Part shown: positions 21,829 to 34,499 of the stretch, piece after piece
How the letters are laid out: each line of letters opens with the position of its first letter
Numbering within the stretch: position 1 is the first letter of the stretch
Source: Gnetum montanum
Taxonomy: Eukaryota; Streptophyta; Gnetopsida; Gnetales; Gnetaceae
NCBI GenBank assembly: GCA_015680685.1
Contig: MNCI01024332.1
Coordinates: 91,168-155,167 of the forward strand
DNA: 64,000 nt
Direction of reading: 5' to 3'
Made by a program: the position numbers and the translations under genes
Notes under the pieces: model-generated
What the model saw: the letters and a program-made list of their open reading frames with translations, nothing else
Database searches by the model: none
What the model was told of the DNA's origin: nothing

Positions 21829-23175
21829 ATGAAGAATAAGACAACAACAACACTCTTTAGTGCCCACTTGGACCATGCTTCACTACACTTGAAAGTACTG
21901 GGAGAGCGATTGCAAGGTAAGGGGGCAAGGGATGGAGTTAAGATGTAATGCTTTGTAAAAACTATTGTCATAGCATGACCCCTCATCGAAGTGCTTATGA
22001 GGGAGTCGCTACACATGGGTGTCTTTCTTTGTTTTCCTTTGACCTTTCATCGGAATTCTTAGAGATGGTTGATTTATGGCCAAAGAAATTGTTAAGTAGC
22101 ATGTTGTGCCATTTTTTAGGCACCTTTGTTTTTTTGAGCTTTTCTGCTCTTTTTCATTTTTTGTGCTTTTCCTTTGTTGTACACCCATGTTCACTTGCAG
22201 ATAACCTTGTTGTTGTTGTAGGACAGGTGTTTCCTCCCTAGGGTGAGTTGTGTTACATTCATGTGGGGCTTTGACCTTCCTATAGATGCTTCCCATGGGA
22301 CAAGTTGCATTACATCGATCATGGACTTGGCGGTTGGGCATGTGAAAGGGATTTGTGCATTGGGAAAGCTTGTAAAAAGGATACAAAAAATTGAAAGTAT
22401 AGGGAATGGAGACTAAACTGGCTGAAAGGGAGAGTAGGATATGTACTTCCAAGTGGCTAGGCTAGTCGAAGCAATCACTTTGGAACAATGCAGTGCCTTT
22501 CTCTCATGGTGAAGATCATGTTTGAACAAAGCCATCTTCGCTTTTGTCCTGCAAACACAACAGAGTGAAAATCAAAAAAATGACCATGAAATGAAGTGAG
22601 AGCAAAGTCTTGCTTGCTTTGGACACCATCAACGTGGCAAGTGTTATCATTGAAGTATGTGATGTCAAAATCAAGAAGGCTAGCATAGATTTTGGTAATG
22701 GTAGGCTAGAAAGGATGGCACTAAAGAGACTAGAAGTGGTGGTGATGCAGGGACTTAGGATTCCTTGTCCAAGGCAAACATCATGCAATCCAACTAAAAA
22801 GGGAGGAGTCTAATAGCTGAACATGTCTTGGGCTTGGATGATGGCGAGGGCTAGAGGATGACAACCTTGTGGCTAGGCCACAATAGTGCTAGGACTCTAG
22901 TAGTAGGTGTTGACAACCAGAGCTACTTCTAGGATGAGTGGATGTGGTAGCAGTAGCTCCAGAAGGTCAGTAAGATGTCAAATGACATCTTTGAAAGATC
23001 AGCAAGATGCCAAGGGCAATGTTACTACATGTGTTCCAGAGGATGTTTCCTTAGAAACTTGAATTTCATTCTAGAATTGCAACATCCCATCCCATATTAT
23101 CCAGGAGTTTTAAAGTGTGCATGCTTGCTTGTTCACAAGAGTCACATGTGTGCTCTGGGAAGCATTGCATTACGA
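21829..23175 (-). other. Element B 3' non-coding region
   Basis: Colinear with 6288-7600 and 38636-39960. No conserved protein-coding frame is seen. Confidence 0.7.
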
Positions 23176-23179
23176 ACCC

Positions 23180-23555
23180 AGTTTAAAGTCTTAGTAGACT
23201 ATCTATTGTGCTAGTTTAAGGTCCTAAAAGACTGTGATGTGCTAGTTTAAGGTCCTAGTAGACTATTGTACTATTTTAGTGTCATAGTAGATGGTGGATG
23301 GCCAGTTTAAGGTTGTAGTATACCATGTTGTGGGTGCCAATTTTACATCGTAGCCCAAGGACATGATGTGCTAGTTTAACATCATAGCAAATGTTCTATG
23401 CTAGTTTATAGTCATAGTAGACTATATGTGCTAGTTTTACGTCATAGCAAACATTCTATGCCATTTTATAATCATAAGGGACTGTTTGTACTAGTTTTAC
23501 ATCATAGTGGATGTGCTTTGCTAGTTTTACATCATAGCGGATGATTGTCTTATCT
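23180..23555. repeat. Hairpin minisatellite type 1, 3' array of B
   Basis: About twelve units directly after the integrase C-terminus. Arms vary but pair: AAAGTC...GACTAT, GGTCCTAAAAGACT (G-T wobble), ATAGTC-ATAGTA-GACTAT, ACATC-ATAGTG-GATGT, CATC-ATAGCG-GATG. Confidence 0.88.
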
Positions 23556-23559
23556 CACT

Positions 23560-24715
23560 TTGTATGTGATGTACTCCTTTGCATCAGATGTAGTATGGAT
23601 TGAGGTATAAGTGGTTGATGGGATTTTTGAATTTTTTGCCATCCATGTCAGCTAGCTTGAATGCCCCATTCTCATAGGTTTTCTTGACTATGAAAGGGCC
23701 TTTCTAGTTTGCTAAGAATTTGCTTACAAGTTCATGAACAACCTTGAGGACTAGGTCGCCCTTTTTGATTAGCCATTGCTATAGGTTGCAGTGGTGCTTT
23801 TTCCATTGCTTATCTTGGTACCATTAGATGTGACCAAGTGTTTAGGCATGCTCCTCCTCTACAAAGTCAAGATCGATGATCCTTGACTCATTGTTTTGAA
23901 CCTTATCTACAATGTTTGAGAGGATTATCTGAAGTGATGGAACCTGTAGTTCAAGAGGTAACACCACTTCAGATCCATAAACAAGACTGTATGGAGTCTT
24001 ATCTATAGCTTTTTAGCATGTCGTCAGTAAGCCCACAACATGTGGAAGCTTTGCTCATGCCCTCACCTCTTGCTGCTACTGAGCATCTTTTTGAGAAGGT
24101 TGATGATGGCTTTGTTTATTGCCTCTGCATGACTATTTGCCTATGGGTAGTATGGCAATGAAAAAGAGTGTTTGATGCCAAGGTTATCGCAAAACGTTTT
24201 GGTTTCCACACTACTAAATTGTGGCCTGTTGTGCATCAAAATAGTTATGGGAAGACCAAACCTTGTTACTATGTTATCCAAGATAAAGTGGCAAACCCAT
24301 TGAGATGTGGTCTTTCTTAGGGGAATAGCCTCTACACACTTTGCAAAGTATTTGGTTTTGGTGATAATGAAGCTATGTCCTGAAAGAGACTTAGTTGTGA
24401 TGGGTCCTATAATGTCTAGTACCCAATGTTGGAATGGCCACATGATTTGTGTTGGATGTAATTCAGTGGGTGATACGTGTATGAGATTTGCATGATGTTG
24501 ACATACATCACATGTCCAAACCTTGGCAAGGTTATCTCATTCTATGCAAGGCCAGTAGTACCCTAGGCATCTGATTTTTAGTACCATAGCCCTAGGGGCT
24601 ATGTGTCCCCCACATAGTCCCTCATGGACTTCGTTAACAATTTTTTTTCTTCTTCCCCACTAACACAAGCTAGAAATATCCCATCAAAGGAGCGTTTGCA
24701 TAAGGTGTTATCTCC
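23560..24715 (-). pseudogene. Integrase of element B
   Basis: The zinc-binding block (VHEG...CGGH-like, then CDVCQH) is near 24640-24480. The core opens WPFQHWVLDIIGPITTKS at 24443, keeping the first catalytic Asp. The second is lost: the usual TDN reads MHNRPQF near 24223. The Glu block (HAEAINKAI) is near 24110. The C-terminal KGDLVLKVVHELVSKF and AFKLADMDGKKF motifs lie at 23770-23610. Stops are mostly TAG. Confidence 0.88.
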
Positions 24716-27048
24716 TATAAGGACATACTACTGGGCTTGCTTTTGTATTGCATCATTTTGAGCAGATGTCAAGTTGTGTGGGGGTTCACCATGTTGGAGG
24801 TATGCTTTAATGTTGGCATACCTTTCTTGGGTATCTATCGCACTGACAGATGTGATACATGCTTCTTGAGTAATAGAATCTATGCATTCTATTATCGAAG
24901 TAGGCAAAGTGGAAAACATGTGCGATGGCATATTTGATGCTAACATGGCTAACACATCTGCTATAGTGTTCCCATTACGAGGAACATGTTGAATGTCTAA
25001 CGTTGTAAACTATTTTAGTAAACTCTTAGCTAGATCGCAATAAGGTTGCAAGTGTGAAGCCTTGCAAGCATAGACTTTAGTGATTTGGTTGATAACTAAT
25101 TACGAGTTGCCCTGGATTTCCAAATGTTTGATCTCTAGCTCTTGAGCTGCTAAGAGGCCCCTAAGGAGTCCTTTGTACTCAACTACATTGTTCATACAAA
25201 GGAATGTAAAATGATACACAAAGGGTAAAATTTCCATAGAGGGAAATGTAAGAACTATGGCAGCGCTACCACCTTGTGTAGTTGAAGTGCCATCAAAATT
25301 TAAACTTGCTTCGAAATCAAATCATACAAGGTTTAGGCTATTGATGTGTTCATCCAGGAATTTAGGTTCTATTATTTCCTGATCATCAATGGGTGAAGTT
25401 GTGAGCTGTGTGGCTATTTCTTGACCCTTTTTTGATGATTGAGATATATAATGTAAATCAAATTCCACCATTATAGCTTTCCATTGGGCTATCCTACTAC
25501 TCTTGTACAAGTTGGTTGTGATAGCCCAAAGTATGTTACTCTTGCATATGATATTAACTTTTTTGTGAAATAGGTAATGTCTCCACTTTTTTAGCACAAA
25601 TACTAGGGCAAGACAATATTTTTCTACCTTGTTGTACTTTGTCTCGTAAGCTATTTATGCATGGCTTAAGTAATAGACTAGGATTTTAGATCCATCATCT
25701 CTTTTTTGACATAGCAATGTAGCAATAGATGTATCCGAAGTAGCAAGGTAGATGTAGAAAGGCCTATTCCTTTGTGGTGGGTAAATATTTGGGAGATGCA
25801 AAAGCTCTTTCTTTAGGTTATCGAAGACTTGTTGACATTGATTTGTCCACTCGAAGTTGACCCCATTTTTAAGTAGATGTTGCATGGGGTGTAGTTTGTT
25901 CATCAACCTCGCAATAAACCTTTTGATAAAATGCACTCTACCTTGCAACCCACACAACTCTTTAAGGTTTGTAGGAGGTGCTAAGTTGATGATGGCCCTC
26001 ACATTATTGGGATCTACTCATATCCTTGTTTCTGACACTACAAAACCTAGCATGCATCTACACCAAAAACACATTTCTTAGGGTTAAGGTGTAGTTCATG
26101 CCTATGAAAACATTGGAGGACTATATTGAGATTGTTGGGATGATCAATAGCTTCCTTAGACTTGACTGCTATGTCATAAATGTAATCATTTAATCTCTCT
26201 AAGAGGTAGTCACTAAAAATATATGTCATTGCTTGTAGATAGGTTGCTCCAGCGTTCTTTAGTCCAAAGGACATCATTATGTAACAAAATGTTCCCCAAG
26301 GGGTTATAAAAGTGGTTGCCAATTGATTCTATGGATTTATATGAATCTAGTTATATCCCAAGAACCCATCCATGAAGGATAGTAAGGCATGACTAGCTGT
26401 AGTGTTCATAAGTTGATTGATACTTGGCAATGGGAAGTCATCTTTAATCATTACTTTGTTTAGGTCTTGAAAGTCTATACAAATTTGTATACATTCCATT
26501 TTCTTAAAAACTACAATGATGTTCGATACCCATTCTAAGCAATCTACTGCCTGGATGAAACCAGCTTGATAAAGCTTGGAGATTTCATCGCATACAACTA
26601 GTGTAATCCCCGGTTTAATTTTGCGAGCCTTCTACTTGATTGCCTTGACACGCAGGTATAAGATAATGTTGTGTTGTATGAGCTATAGGTACAGGCCTAG
26701 CATGTCATCATATGACCATGCAAACACTTTAACATTGTGATTGAGAACTTTCAAGATGCTTTGATGTACCTGTGGATGTAATAGGGAGCTAACTTTCAAG
26801 GTTTTCACTTCACCTATTGAGGTACTTACAAGGATTTCAATAAAAGGGTCCTTAGTCACATCCCTAACCTATAGGTCTAAGGCATGGATTAGATGTTCGG
26901 GCCAGTCTGTGGATGTTTCCAAGGATACTACGTGAGTGTCACCAGAGGACAATTCAAAGTTTATCAATTCTAGATTCAAGCATATTGTAAATCTACCATA
27001 GGGACATGTCAAGGTCAAAGGCGAACAAAGATCACCATGCATAGCCAT
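24716..27048 (-). pseudogene. Reverse transcriptase and RNase H of element B
   Basis: It starts MAMHGDLCSPLTLT (27048). RT motifs are broken up by stops, but TTFITPWGTFCYIMMSFGLK and NAGATYLQAMTYIFSDYLLE are clear at 26320-26200. The catalytic box reads NDYIYDIAVKSKE: the first Asp is Tyr. The connection domain (NLKELCGLQGRVHFIKRFIA, 25970-25900) and first RNase H (LRHYLFHKK-like, FDLHYISQSSKKGQEIATQL, 25590-25410) are well kept. The second RNase H spans about 25130-24900 (LAMLASNMPSHMF). Confidence 0.9.
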
Positions 27049-27154
27049 TTTTTGATTGGACCTATCACAATAAGCAAATAAACCAAGTAAAGTGATACCT
27101 GTTTGAAGCAACAACATGTAATCAATATATGTAACACAATAATGCAACATAAGA

Positions 27155-27670
27155 TAGTTACTAGTTTAAGGTCTTAGTGGATCGTGACTATGCAAAATTT
27201 ATAAATTGAAATTGTCAGCTTAAGGCCTTAGTAGACTATTAACAGGTTTGAAATGTATAGGAGGTTACGGGTGCTAGTTTAAGGTCATAGTAGACCATTA
27301 ACAAGTTTAAAATTTATAGCCACTATGCAAAGTCTGTAAATTGAAATTTCCAGTTTAAGGTCATAGTGGACCATAATAATGAATGCTAAAATTGCTAGTT
27401 TAAGGTCATGGTAGACTGTAATAATGTAAAGTTTTGTCTAAAATGTAAAATGAATACTAAAATTGCCAGTTTAAGGTCTTGGAAAACTATAGCAATAGTT
27501 TAACCAATGCAAGCAATAACCCTAGTGAAAATGGTGGACATAATGTAAATAGTGGACACGATGCAAATGCAAATACTAAATGTGATGCAAAGAATTAAAA
27601 TAATGTAAATAGTGATCATAATGCTAAAAATGAACATAATGCAAATAGTAATCATGATGCTAAAACTAAG
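27155..27670. repeat. Type 1 minisatellite and ATAATGCAAATAGTG repeat, PR-RT interval of B
   Basis: 27155-27490 has about seven type-1 hairpin units (GGTCATAGTAGACC and similar). 27525-27670 is a separate run of diverged ~20-bp units based on AATAGTGGACATAATGCAAA; C has a single trace of it at 49670-49690. No coding capacity is seen, and the antisense gene expected here is absent. Confidence 0.8.
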
Positions 27671-27789
27671 ATGAAAGGAGCTGAAAATTTTAAAGCCAAG
27701 CCTTTATGAAATTAAATTAAAGATAATCTCTTATTACACAATTATTTTCTAATAGGCGAAGCATATGGCTAAGAGGCTTTGTTGTGGTA

Positions 27790-28380
27790 CTCTTCGATGT
27801 TGCCATCTATTATCTAAAAAGGCAACTCAGCCCACATAGTTTCTCTATCTAAGTTGGTGTTTTTGGCTAGCTCATCAGTCAAACAAGGGGTTTCAGTGCT
27901 AACAGACACTTTGTTCTCAGAGATACTAGTTCTGAACCCTACTCCATGTTAACGTTGTTGATGGCTTGGGTAGTCGCTTCGTTGTCATAGATCACTACCT
28001 CCCTACATGCGTAGGGTAGATGGATTTCTTAATGTATTAGTGAGGATACAACCCTTAATTGGGCTAAGCATGACCTCCCTAAGATCAGGTTGAACCCAAA
28101 CATCTCTTCCACCATAATGAACACCTTGCTTGTGGGGAATTGGTCCCCTGCCACAAACTTAATGTGGACAATTCTCTTTACCACTACACATGCTCCCTTG
28201 AATGATTTTAGGCAAGTTACCATGGGATTGATTTTATCAACCAAGCTAAATTTGTCCACTATGGGAAATGGAATGACATTGGTAGCAGCCCCATCATCAA
28301 CGTGTAACCTTCGAATGTTGTACTAACCAACCTGAATTGTTATGAACATGGGAATTTTTGTCACCTGACACCCTTTTTAA
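27790..28380 (-). pseudogene. Aspartic protease of element B
   Basis: The catalytic loop reads HVDDGAATNVIPFPI near 28300. FNLILGRSCLAQLRVVSS near 28070 is the second conserved block, followed by the IHLPYACREVVIYDN-type stretch. The N-terminal half has stops and a frameshift (GAC-rich DKFSLVDKINPMVTCLKSFK at 28259-28200). Confidence 0.85.
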
Positions 28381-31300
28381 CATCATCCAGACTTATCATG
28401 AAATTTCAACTACGTTGGCCATGGTTCTTCAACTATAGAGGGAATCATGATAGCATGGATTTCTTTCTCTTGGGATGGTATGTTTTTGTCAACTAGAATG
28501 GATGTTAACATGTGAACCATGGCCTCGCGATGCACTGTGGAAGTCATTACCAAGTCATACAAGCTCAAAGTTGAATTACGTAAGTGGAAGTCATTATCAA
28601 GTCATGGCCTCGGGATGAATTTGACTTACGTAAGGGCATTGAGAAGGTCCTATCTACCATCTTGTTATTTGCTACCCCTTTCCTCCTTTATTCATCCTAG
28701 AAGATAGATCTCCCAAGGGGGGGTAGTTCCAGGTTGAGAACTAGGCTTTCTCAGGTAGGAAGGTGTCGATTGTGTGCATGCATTGTCATTGGTTGTTAAT
28801 GACAAAGGGGCCATGGGCATTGAAGCTAAGGGGGTAGGCCTTGGGGGACCTAACATGGTGCATTCCTTAGCCATCTTGTCTGCTAAATGCTCTTCCTGTT
28901 TTTTCGAGTTGGGATGCTATGGTGCAGTTTTTGTTACCTAACTTTGTGTGGTACAGGAGCTTTAATGTTTTGACACCTTGATGATAAACGGTGCCTATTG
29001 TGTTGGCACAGGTGGTGGTGCAACTTTGAGCACAAAGAGAGAAAGGGTGGATGTCTAACAAGGAACTCTAAGGACAAAGCATTGTTGTGATGTTGCTTTT
29101 GTTGGTGTGTCTGCGTTACGAGAAGGCACACACACCATAAACAATTACTGTGGTGGTTCTAGATTGTTGTCAATGCCAATAATGTTGATTGTGTACCCCA
29201 CGTTGTTAGCATTTAGTGGGTCTTTGTAAACATGTATTGACTAGTTTTCAGGGCAAACAGGACTACTTTCATCCAGGACCAGCTTGCCTTGATCGATCAT
29301 GCATTGAATATCATCTTTCAATGCTAAACAGTAGTCCGTATTGTGACCACACAGTTTGTGATAGTCACAAAAATGTTCTAGCCTGAAGCTTTTAGGGACT
29401 ACTAGCTCACATGGGCATGGCCAAGGAGGGGTTCCTAAGAACTTCACAGTATCATTGATGATGTTTGATTACTTCCTTTGACATCCATTTATGATGTATA
29501 CACCTAGCTTCCAACAATTTCTTTAGAAGTTCTGAAGGCTTAATGGGTAAGGGGGTATACTTGGAGTGATCGTTGTGCTCAAAGTTGGGCTTAGGTTGGG
29601 TTGTCACCTTTGGTGCTGATGTTGAGGGCTGACCAATGTTGCTTTAACTAGGTGTGGTGTTGGGTGTTGTGGCCAACTTCTTGTTGTTGCTATTGTTATG
29701 CTTGGTCTCATGGCCACCATGGTTATTGTGGCCTTTCCCTTCTCTTTTTCTTTCTTGTTATGTGCATTTTTGTATGTGACATAGGTTGGGTCTTTGCTAG
29801 CTTTGGTTGCATCCTGAATTCTCTTAGTCTGAGCAAAGGCTTGGCTGAGGGAGTGTAGAGCTAGGTAATAGAGCTTATACTTAATAAATTTTTTTACCAT
29901 TCCCTTGAAGATGTCCAATAAGTGGGCCTCAACGATAGGCTCACATATCTCATTCAAGGTTGCACTCTAATGCTATATGAATCTCTACATGGATTCTAGT
30001 GGTCCTGCCTGATACTCATGAGCTAGTCTAGTGTGACCTCTAGTTTCAAGTTGTACTTGAAGTGGGTCATGAAATGACTTAGGAACTCTTCTAGGGTGGA
30101 AATGGAGGCACGTGGAAGTGCACGATACCAATCTAGAGCTTTTCCTGTCAGAGACATGGCAAAGACACAGATGATGGTGTGTGGCCATGGTTGCAGCAAT
30201 AGGGATTCAGACCTAAAAGTCACCAAATGCACGTTGGGATCACCCTTCTTGTTATATTTTGTAAATTAGGGGAGTGGCTCCCTGAGAGGTAGCATAAGCA
30301 TGGGCACTGCCAGGCTGATAGGGTCATCATGGTAAAATCCCATGACCTTCATGGTGTCAAAAATGGTGGCTTTATGATATTTGATTTTCTAAGTGAGGGT
30401 CTAGATGAGTTGAAAGACTTGATCTAGATTTGGAGATGTTGCAGATAGTTTTAGGGCCACAGGAGCAACCATCGTTGGTAGCGTTGTAAGGGTAGTGGCC
30501 TATTCCATGGGGGGCATTGTTGGGGCTGCTCCAGCAAGTGGTGTTGCCTAGGTGGTCCATCACCCAGTGGATGGTGCTATTGGTGCAATGGTCTTTGGTG
30601 GCACTGTGGGGTTGATTGCTTGCCTAGTTCGTGGGGCAACCCATAGCCCCACATTTTACTGTACCACCTATGGAACTTGATACATTTGTATTGGATGTAA
30701 TGCAACATTAAAGAGGGTTGTGCAGTAGGGAGAGAAGCAGCTGGCATCCACCATGTGGTTGAGATTGGGTTTGTTGTAGGTGGTGGAACAAGTGCAGATA
30801 AGGGACCAAGGGTAAAGCTCACATGCGATTATGATGTGGGCAAAGTATGGACGTATGGCAATGTAGCTATGACTGATGTTGGGTATGATGCCGAAACAGA
30901 TTGGGAAGGGAGGGTAACTAGGAAAGAGGTTGAAGGGCCCACTTGCTAGTAAGTTGAAGGTATGGGATGGATACCCATAGTTGACAAAGGTATGAGTTGT
31001 GGTGGGGTTATGGCAACCACAAAGGGGGCAGAAGCAAAGAGCGGGTTCGACCGAAAGATAGCAGTAGGAGGGATAGCTATAGCATAGTTCTAGCCACCAC
31101 CTTTAGAGTGGGAGTCCAAGTCTTCCTATCTATCCTAGAACACTTCATCATAATGGGACATTGTGTCCCATTCCCTAGACCTACTGACTCACATCAACTA
31201 GTCTAAGACCCATTGATACACTTTAGTTAATGAGATGGTGATGTTAGTAGTAGGGATGAATTCTCTACCATTTCGGTGGAGGAACTCAAAGTTACATTTA

Positions 31301-31526
31301 TCCTCAAGTTCTTGTCAATCCAAGGGTCGATTCACATGGAATTTTGGACAAAGGAAATCATATCACTTTGCATCTTGCACTAAGTGCTCAGGTGACAGGT
31401 GTTGTAGCCTAAGAGATTGACGTGGTTCCAGCACTGGGCTAGGAAGTTACTCAGGACTTGTCATGTTTTGAACTGAGTAGGGAACCTCTAGGTTCAAGGT
31501 GGAAACATCAGTGGTTGTGGAAATCA
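28381..31526 (-). pseudogene. Gag polyprotein of element B
   Basis: Start aligned with A and C at 31526. Clear parts: a Pro/Thr/Ala linker (30820-30440), the capsid core MSLTGKALDWYRALPRAS and ISTLEEFLSHFMTHFKYNL at 30150-30050 (the best copy in the window), MNEICEPIVEAHLLDIFKGM at 29957-29900, a Lys-rich linker (KEKEKGKATITMVAM) and the Cys/His block FCDYHKLCGHNTDYCLALKD at 29380-29320 with IQCMIDQGKLVLDES. Stops and frameshifts occur throughout. Confidence 0.88.
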
Positions 31527-31909
31527 TTTTCTTATCGTAAAATGAAAACTCTAAAAGAAAAGAGAAATTGAAACTAGGTAGGCTAGGGAGTGTTGAAAGC
31601 TAGCTTCCTTCACTGTTACACCTGCTATGCTAAGAAAGACTGTTATGCTGAGAGGTTCGCTACACCACATGAGATGCAGGTAGCATAGGCTAGTGAATAG
31701 AGTAAAAGAGGTATAGTAAACCATTGAAGACTTTCATCCTGCCAGGTTCTAGAGGAATCCTCATTGTGACCATTCTATACCACATGGTGTGTAGACAACC
31801 ACAAGGGTGTCTCATTTACGCTAGTAGGTGATGGGGTACAGATAGCATGCAGGATTACCCATGATACACTAGAAAGGGGACAAAGGGTCATCCTTCTAGC
31901 ATAAAAAAT
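31527..31909 (-). other. Leader of element B with candidate primer-binding site
   Basis: Non-coding DNA between LTR and gag. It holds about one copy of the ~110-bp unit that is tandemly repeated in C (31610-31700). The 13 bases at 31891-31903 (TCCTTCTAGCATA) resemble TCCCTCCTAGCACTA at 54298-54312 in C, each about 6 bp from the LTR. They may be a decayed primer-binding site, but no canonical TGG start is left, so the primer tRNA cannot be named. Confidence 0.5.
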
Positions 31910-33211
31910 TGTAGTGACCAAAAAGGTTAGTGGCTGGAACATTGAGAGGTCACCGGGTATATAGCCTAACCCTAGATCCATGCAAGGATTTTGCTGGAGT
32001 AAATGGAAGTAGGGTGCTTGGAACAATCTGGTTGATCAGACAGGGACTTAATCGATGTACAATAACCTTTCATAAATGTTTGTTTTAAAGATGTTATGTG
32101 CAAGTTGAATGAAGAGCAATAAGCATAAACCAATGAAGAATAATGCAAAATACAATAATATCAAAAAAAAAATGAAGCAGGATTGAGTAAGAAAGTGCAG
32201 CACCCCAAGATCAGGGGATTTGATCTTTGCTTGGTTGAAGGTGTACAACTGATACATAGTGTGGATAGGCATAGCTTGCAACAAAGCAGTATGGTCACAG
32301 CTCCTTGAACTACTATTAATAGCTTGCTAACAGGAACCTTCTACTTTCCAATATCCTTGCCAAAGATAATAGCCAGGGAGCCAAAATGCCAAACTACCAA
32401 TCTTCGAAGGCAACTACCAGAAAGGTGATTCTCAAAGCCAACACTGCAAAAAGCCAACCAAGCTCAAAGAAAAGCCAACCATGCTAAAAATACTAGAAGC
32501 CAACCCCTTGAACATTATTTGTTGGGGTATCTATAGGGCTAGGAGTAGAAGAAAAATGTGGTTTGGATGCCACATGTCTTGGGTCCCATAGAGTGCAAAC
32601 GTGACTGTGCTATGCTACTGTGCAACACTGAGCTGTAGTGTCATGCTACAGTGTGATGTTGAACATGAAGCTTGTTGTACTATGACCATACTGTTCAAGC
32701 CACATGTGCCAAAATCTAGTGAACTACCATGTTTGTTACAAAGATTGCCAACAGTGAATGCAAAATGGAGCATGTGCTCTAGGACTAGGATTTCTCTACT
32801 CTTACGAGCAGGGTCAAGCTTAGGGACAACTTTGGGGATAGTCAAGGGGGATGAAAAATAAAGAAAACTTGCTAATTTTTTCTATTGAAGAAATGTTGAG
32901 ATGAGAGTAACCATTGCCAACAAGTTTTGGAGCTAACCGAAAATGTCTTGGGACTTCCATATGAGTGTTATGCTATTTACACTACCCAACGTATAGGCGT
33001 AGCATAAACACCCGCACGCTACACTATGCTACACTACATAGCGTAGCTACACTACATAGCGTAGCTACAAGTCTTGAAGGAAATCTTTCCTAAAAGCTAA
33101 GAATACCTATTTAAGGCCTAGCTAGGTAAGAAACTGCAATCCTATCTTTCATGTTGAAAGGTTCTGAGACCTATAGAGTTCATCCTTGAGACACTTTGGT
33201 GCTTGGTATCC

Positions 33212-33245
33212 CTGCTATGCTATGCAACGTAGCATAGTGTAGCAG
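33212..33245. repeat. GCTAC/GTAGC palindrome
   Basis: The 34-bp element runs CTGCTATGCTATGC to GCATAGTGTAGCAG around a short centre. Its arms are near-perfect inverted copies of each other, made of GCTAT/ATAGC-type pentamers. Confidence 0.85.
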
Positions 33246-33792
33246 CCAATGTGACATGAATTCCTATCTAATCTAGAATGTTTTTTCAAGAAGCTTTGCT
33301 TGGGGCCCTAGGAAAAAGTGGGATAGGCAGTCTTGGAGGTTGAAGTATGGCCAAGTGAAATTCTCTTACTAGAACCACTTGGCAAACGAACTTCATGCAT
33401 TCTGTTCTTGCTACGCTGCGTAGCGTAGCACAACGTAGCACCCAGTTTGGCCCAAATTCTAACTTACTTTGCAAATATTTTATCATAGAATGTTAGTCAT
33501 GTCCTAGCATTGCATCAGAGTAAACTTGTTTGATTATTGAAGCATGGGTAAGTAGGCTTTCTCCATCAGAGCCATATGAGTCAGAGTATTGTCAAAGTAC
33601 ATCTCTACTACACTGTGCTATGTTGCATAGCATAGCATCGCGTAGCACTCAAATGAAGAGGATTCTTGACAAAATTTGCCACATTTCACTGCGTTATGAT
33701 TCTCATGTATCAAGGATGAAGTGGGGCAGATATCCTGAGGGAGCAAGTCATTGTCAATCTACATCTTTTATGCTTGATCAATCTTCTTAAAG

Positions 33793-33818
33793 CCTACTAC
33801 GCTATGTAGCATAGTAGG
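33793..33818. repeat. GCTAC/GTAGC palindrome, LTR-end locus
   Basis: 26-bp palindrome CCTACTACGCTAT...ATAGTAGG. The same LTR locus is 26 bp at about 5906, 36 bp at 21334-21369 and 36 bp at 56306-56341, with well-conserved flanks. Confidence 0.85.
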
Positions 33819-34499
33819 TCTCACAATTAGAAAACTTGCTAAACTATTTTTCTCATCTTGAACACTCTCGATAGCTTCTAACATGGTCCTTAGGTAAACC
33901 ATCAGCTGGGTCAAGTGTCAAGTTGGGCAGGCTAGAGGTTGTAACAAACCTATTAGCCCAAGAGATAGAAAATTTGCTAGACTATACAGTCTACCCCTAG
34001 TGCCTCTTTTATGCAAACTGGCCTTATGGCTAGGTGCAACATTCACTATGCTGCAAAGGTTGACAGGAAAGCTCGGAAGCAACATTGCAAGTAGTAGGAC
34101 TTCTAGGGTGCCATGTCATCTGCATGATCCATCGTGACATCATGCTTGTGGAGATATTTTCCCAAATTCTAGGACTACTGAATTGCAAGAGTCCCAATAT
34201 TTATGGTGTTTCAATAAGAGTTATGACCAAGATGATTGTTGATGGTAGCAGTAGCTCCAAAAGGCTAGCAAGATGCTAAATGACATCTCCAGAAGATCAA
34301 CAAGATGCCAGGGATAGTGAAATTGCAAATGTTCTAGAGGGTTTTCCCTTGATAATGTGAACTTAATTTTGGAAATGCAATGCCCCAGCCCATCCTACCT
34401 GAGAGGGATGTGTAGGTGACAGAATCTTGGAAGTATTCTAGCTCACATGTTCACAGGATCATATATGTTGGACTATCAATGAGAAATCATGAACCCAGT

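Larger units (their letters stand above)
21763..31909 (-). mobile_element. Element B, Tat/Ogre-type retrotransposon lacking the antisense gene
   Basis: The internal region is about 10.1 kb, with all gag-pol domains in the same order as A. The PR-RT interval is only about 0.7 kb (27050-27780) and holds one type-1 minisatellite plus a short repeat, with neither antisense gene nor type-2 minisatellite. D keeps the antisense gene's 3' tail, so absence in B is more simply a deletion than the ancestral state. Its 5' LTR at 31910-34212 is nearly complete. Confidence 0.87.
31910..34212 (-). repeat. LTR between elements B and D
   Basis: 2303 bp, beginning TGTAGTGACCAAAAAGG and ending TTTATGGTGTTTCA. 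One of the two best LTRs in the window. TATA-like complement TATCTATA at 32528-32535. Palindromes of GCTAC/GTAGC pentamers at 33010-33065, 33212-33245, 33410-33445, 33600-33645 and 33793-33818. It serves as 5' LTR for B and 3' LTR for D. Confidence 0.9.
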
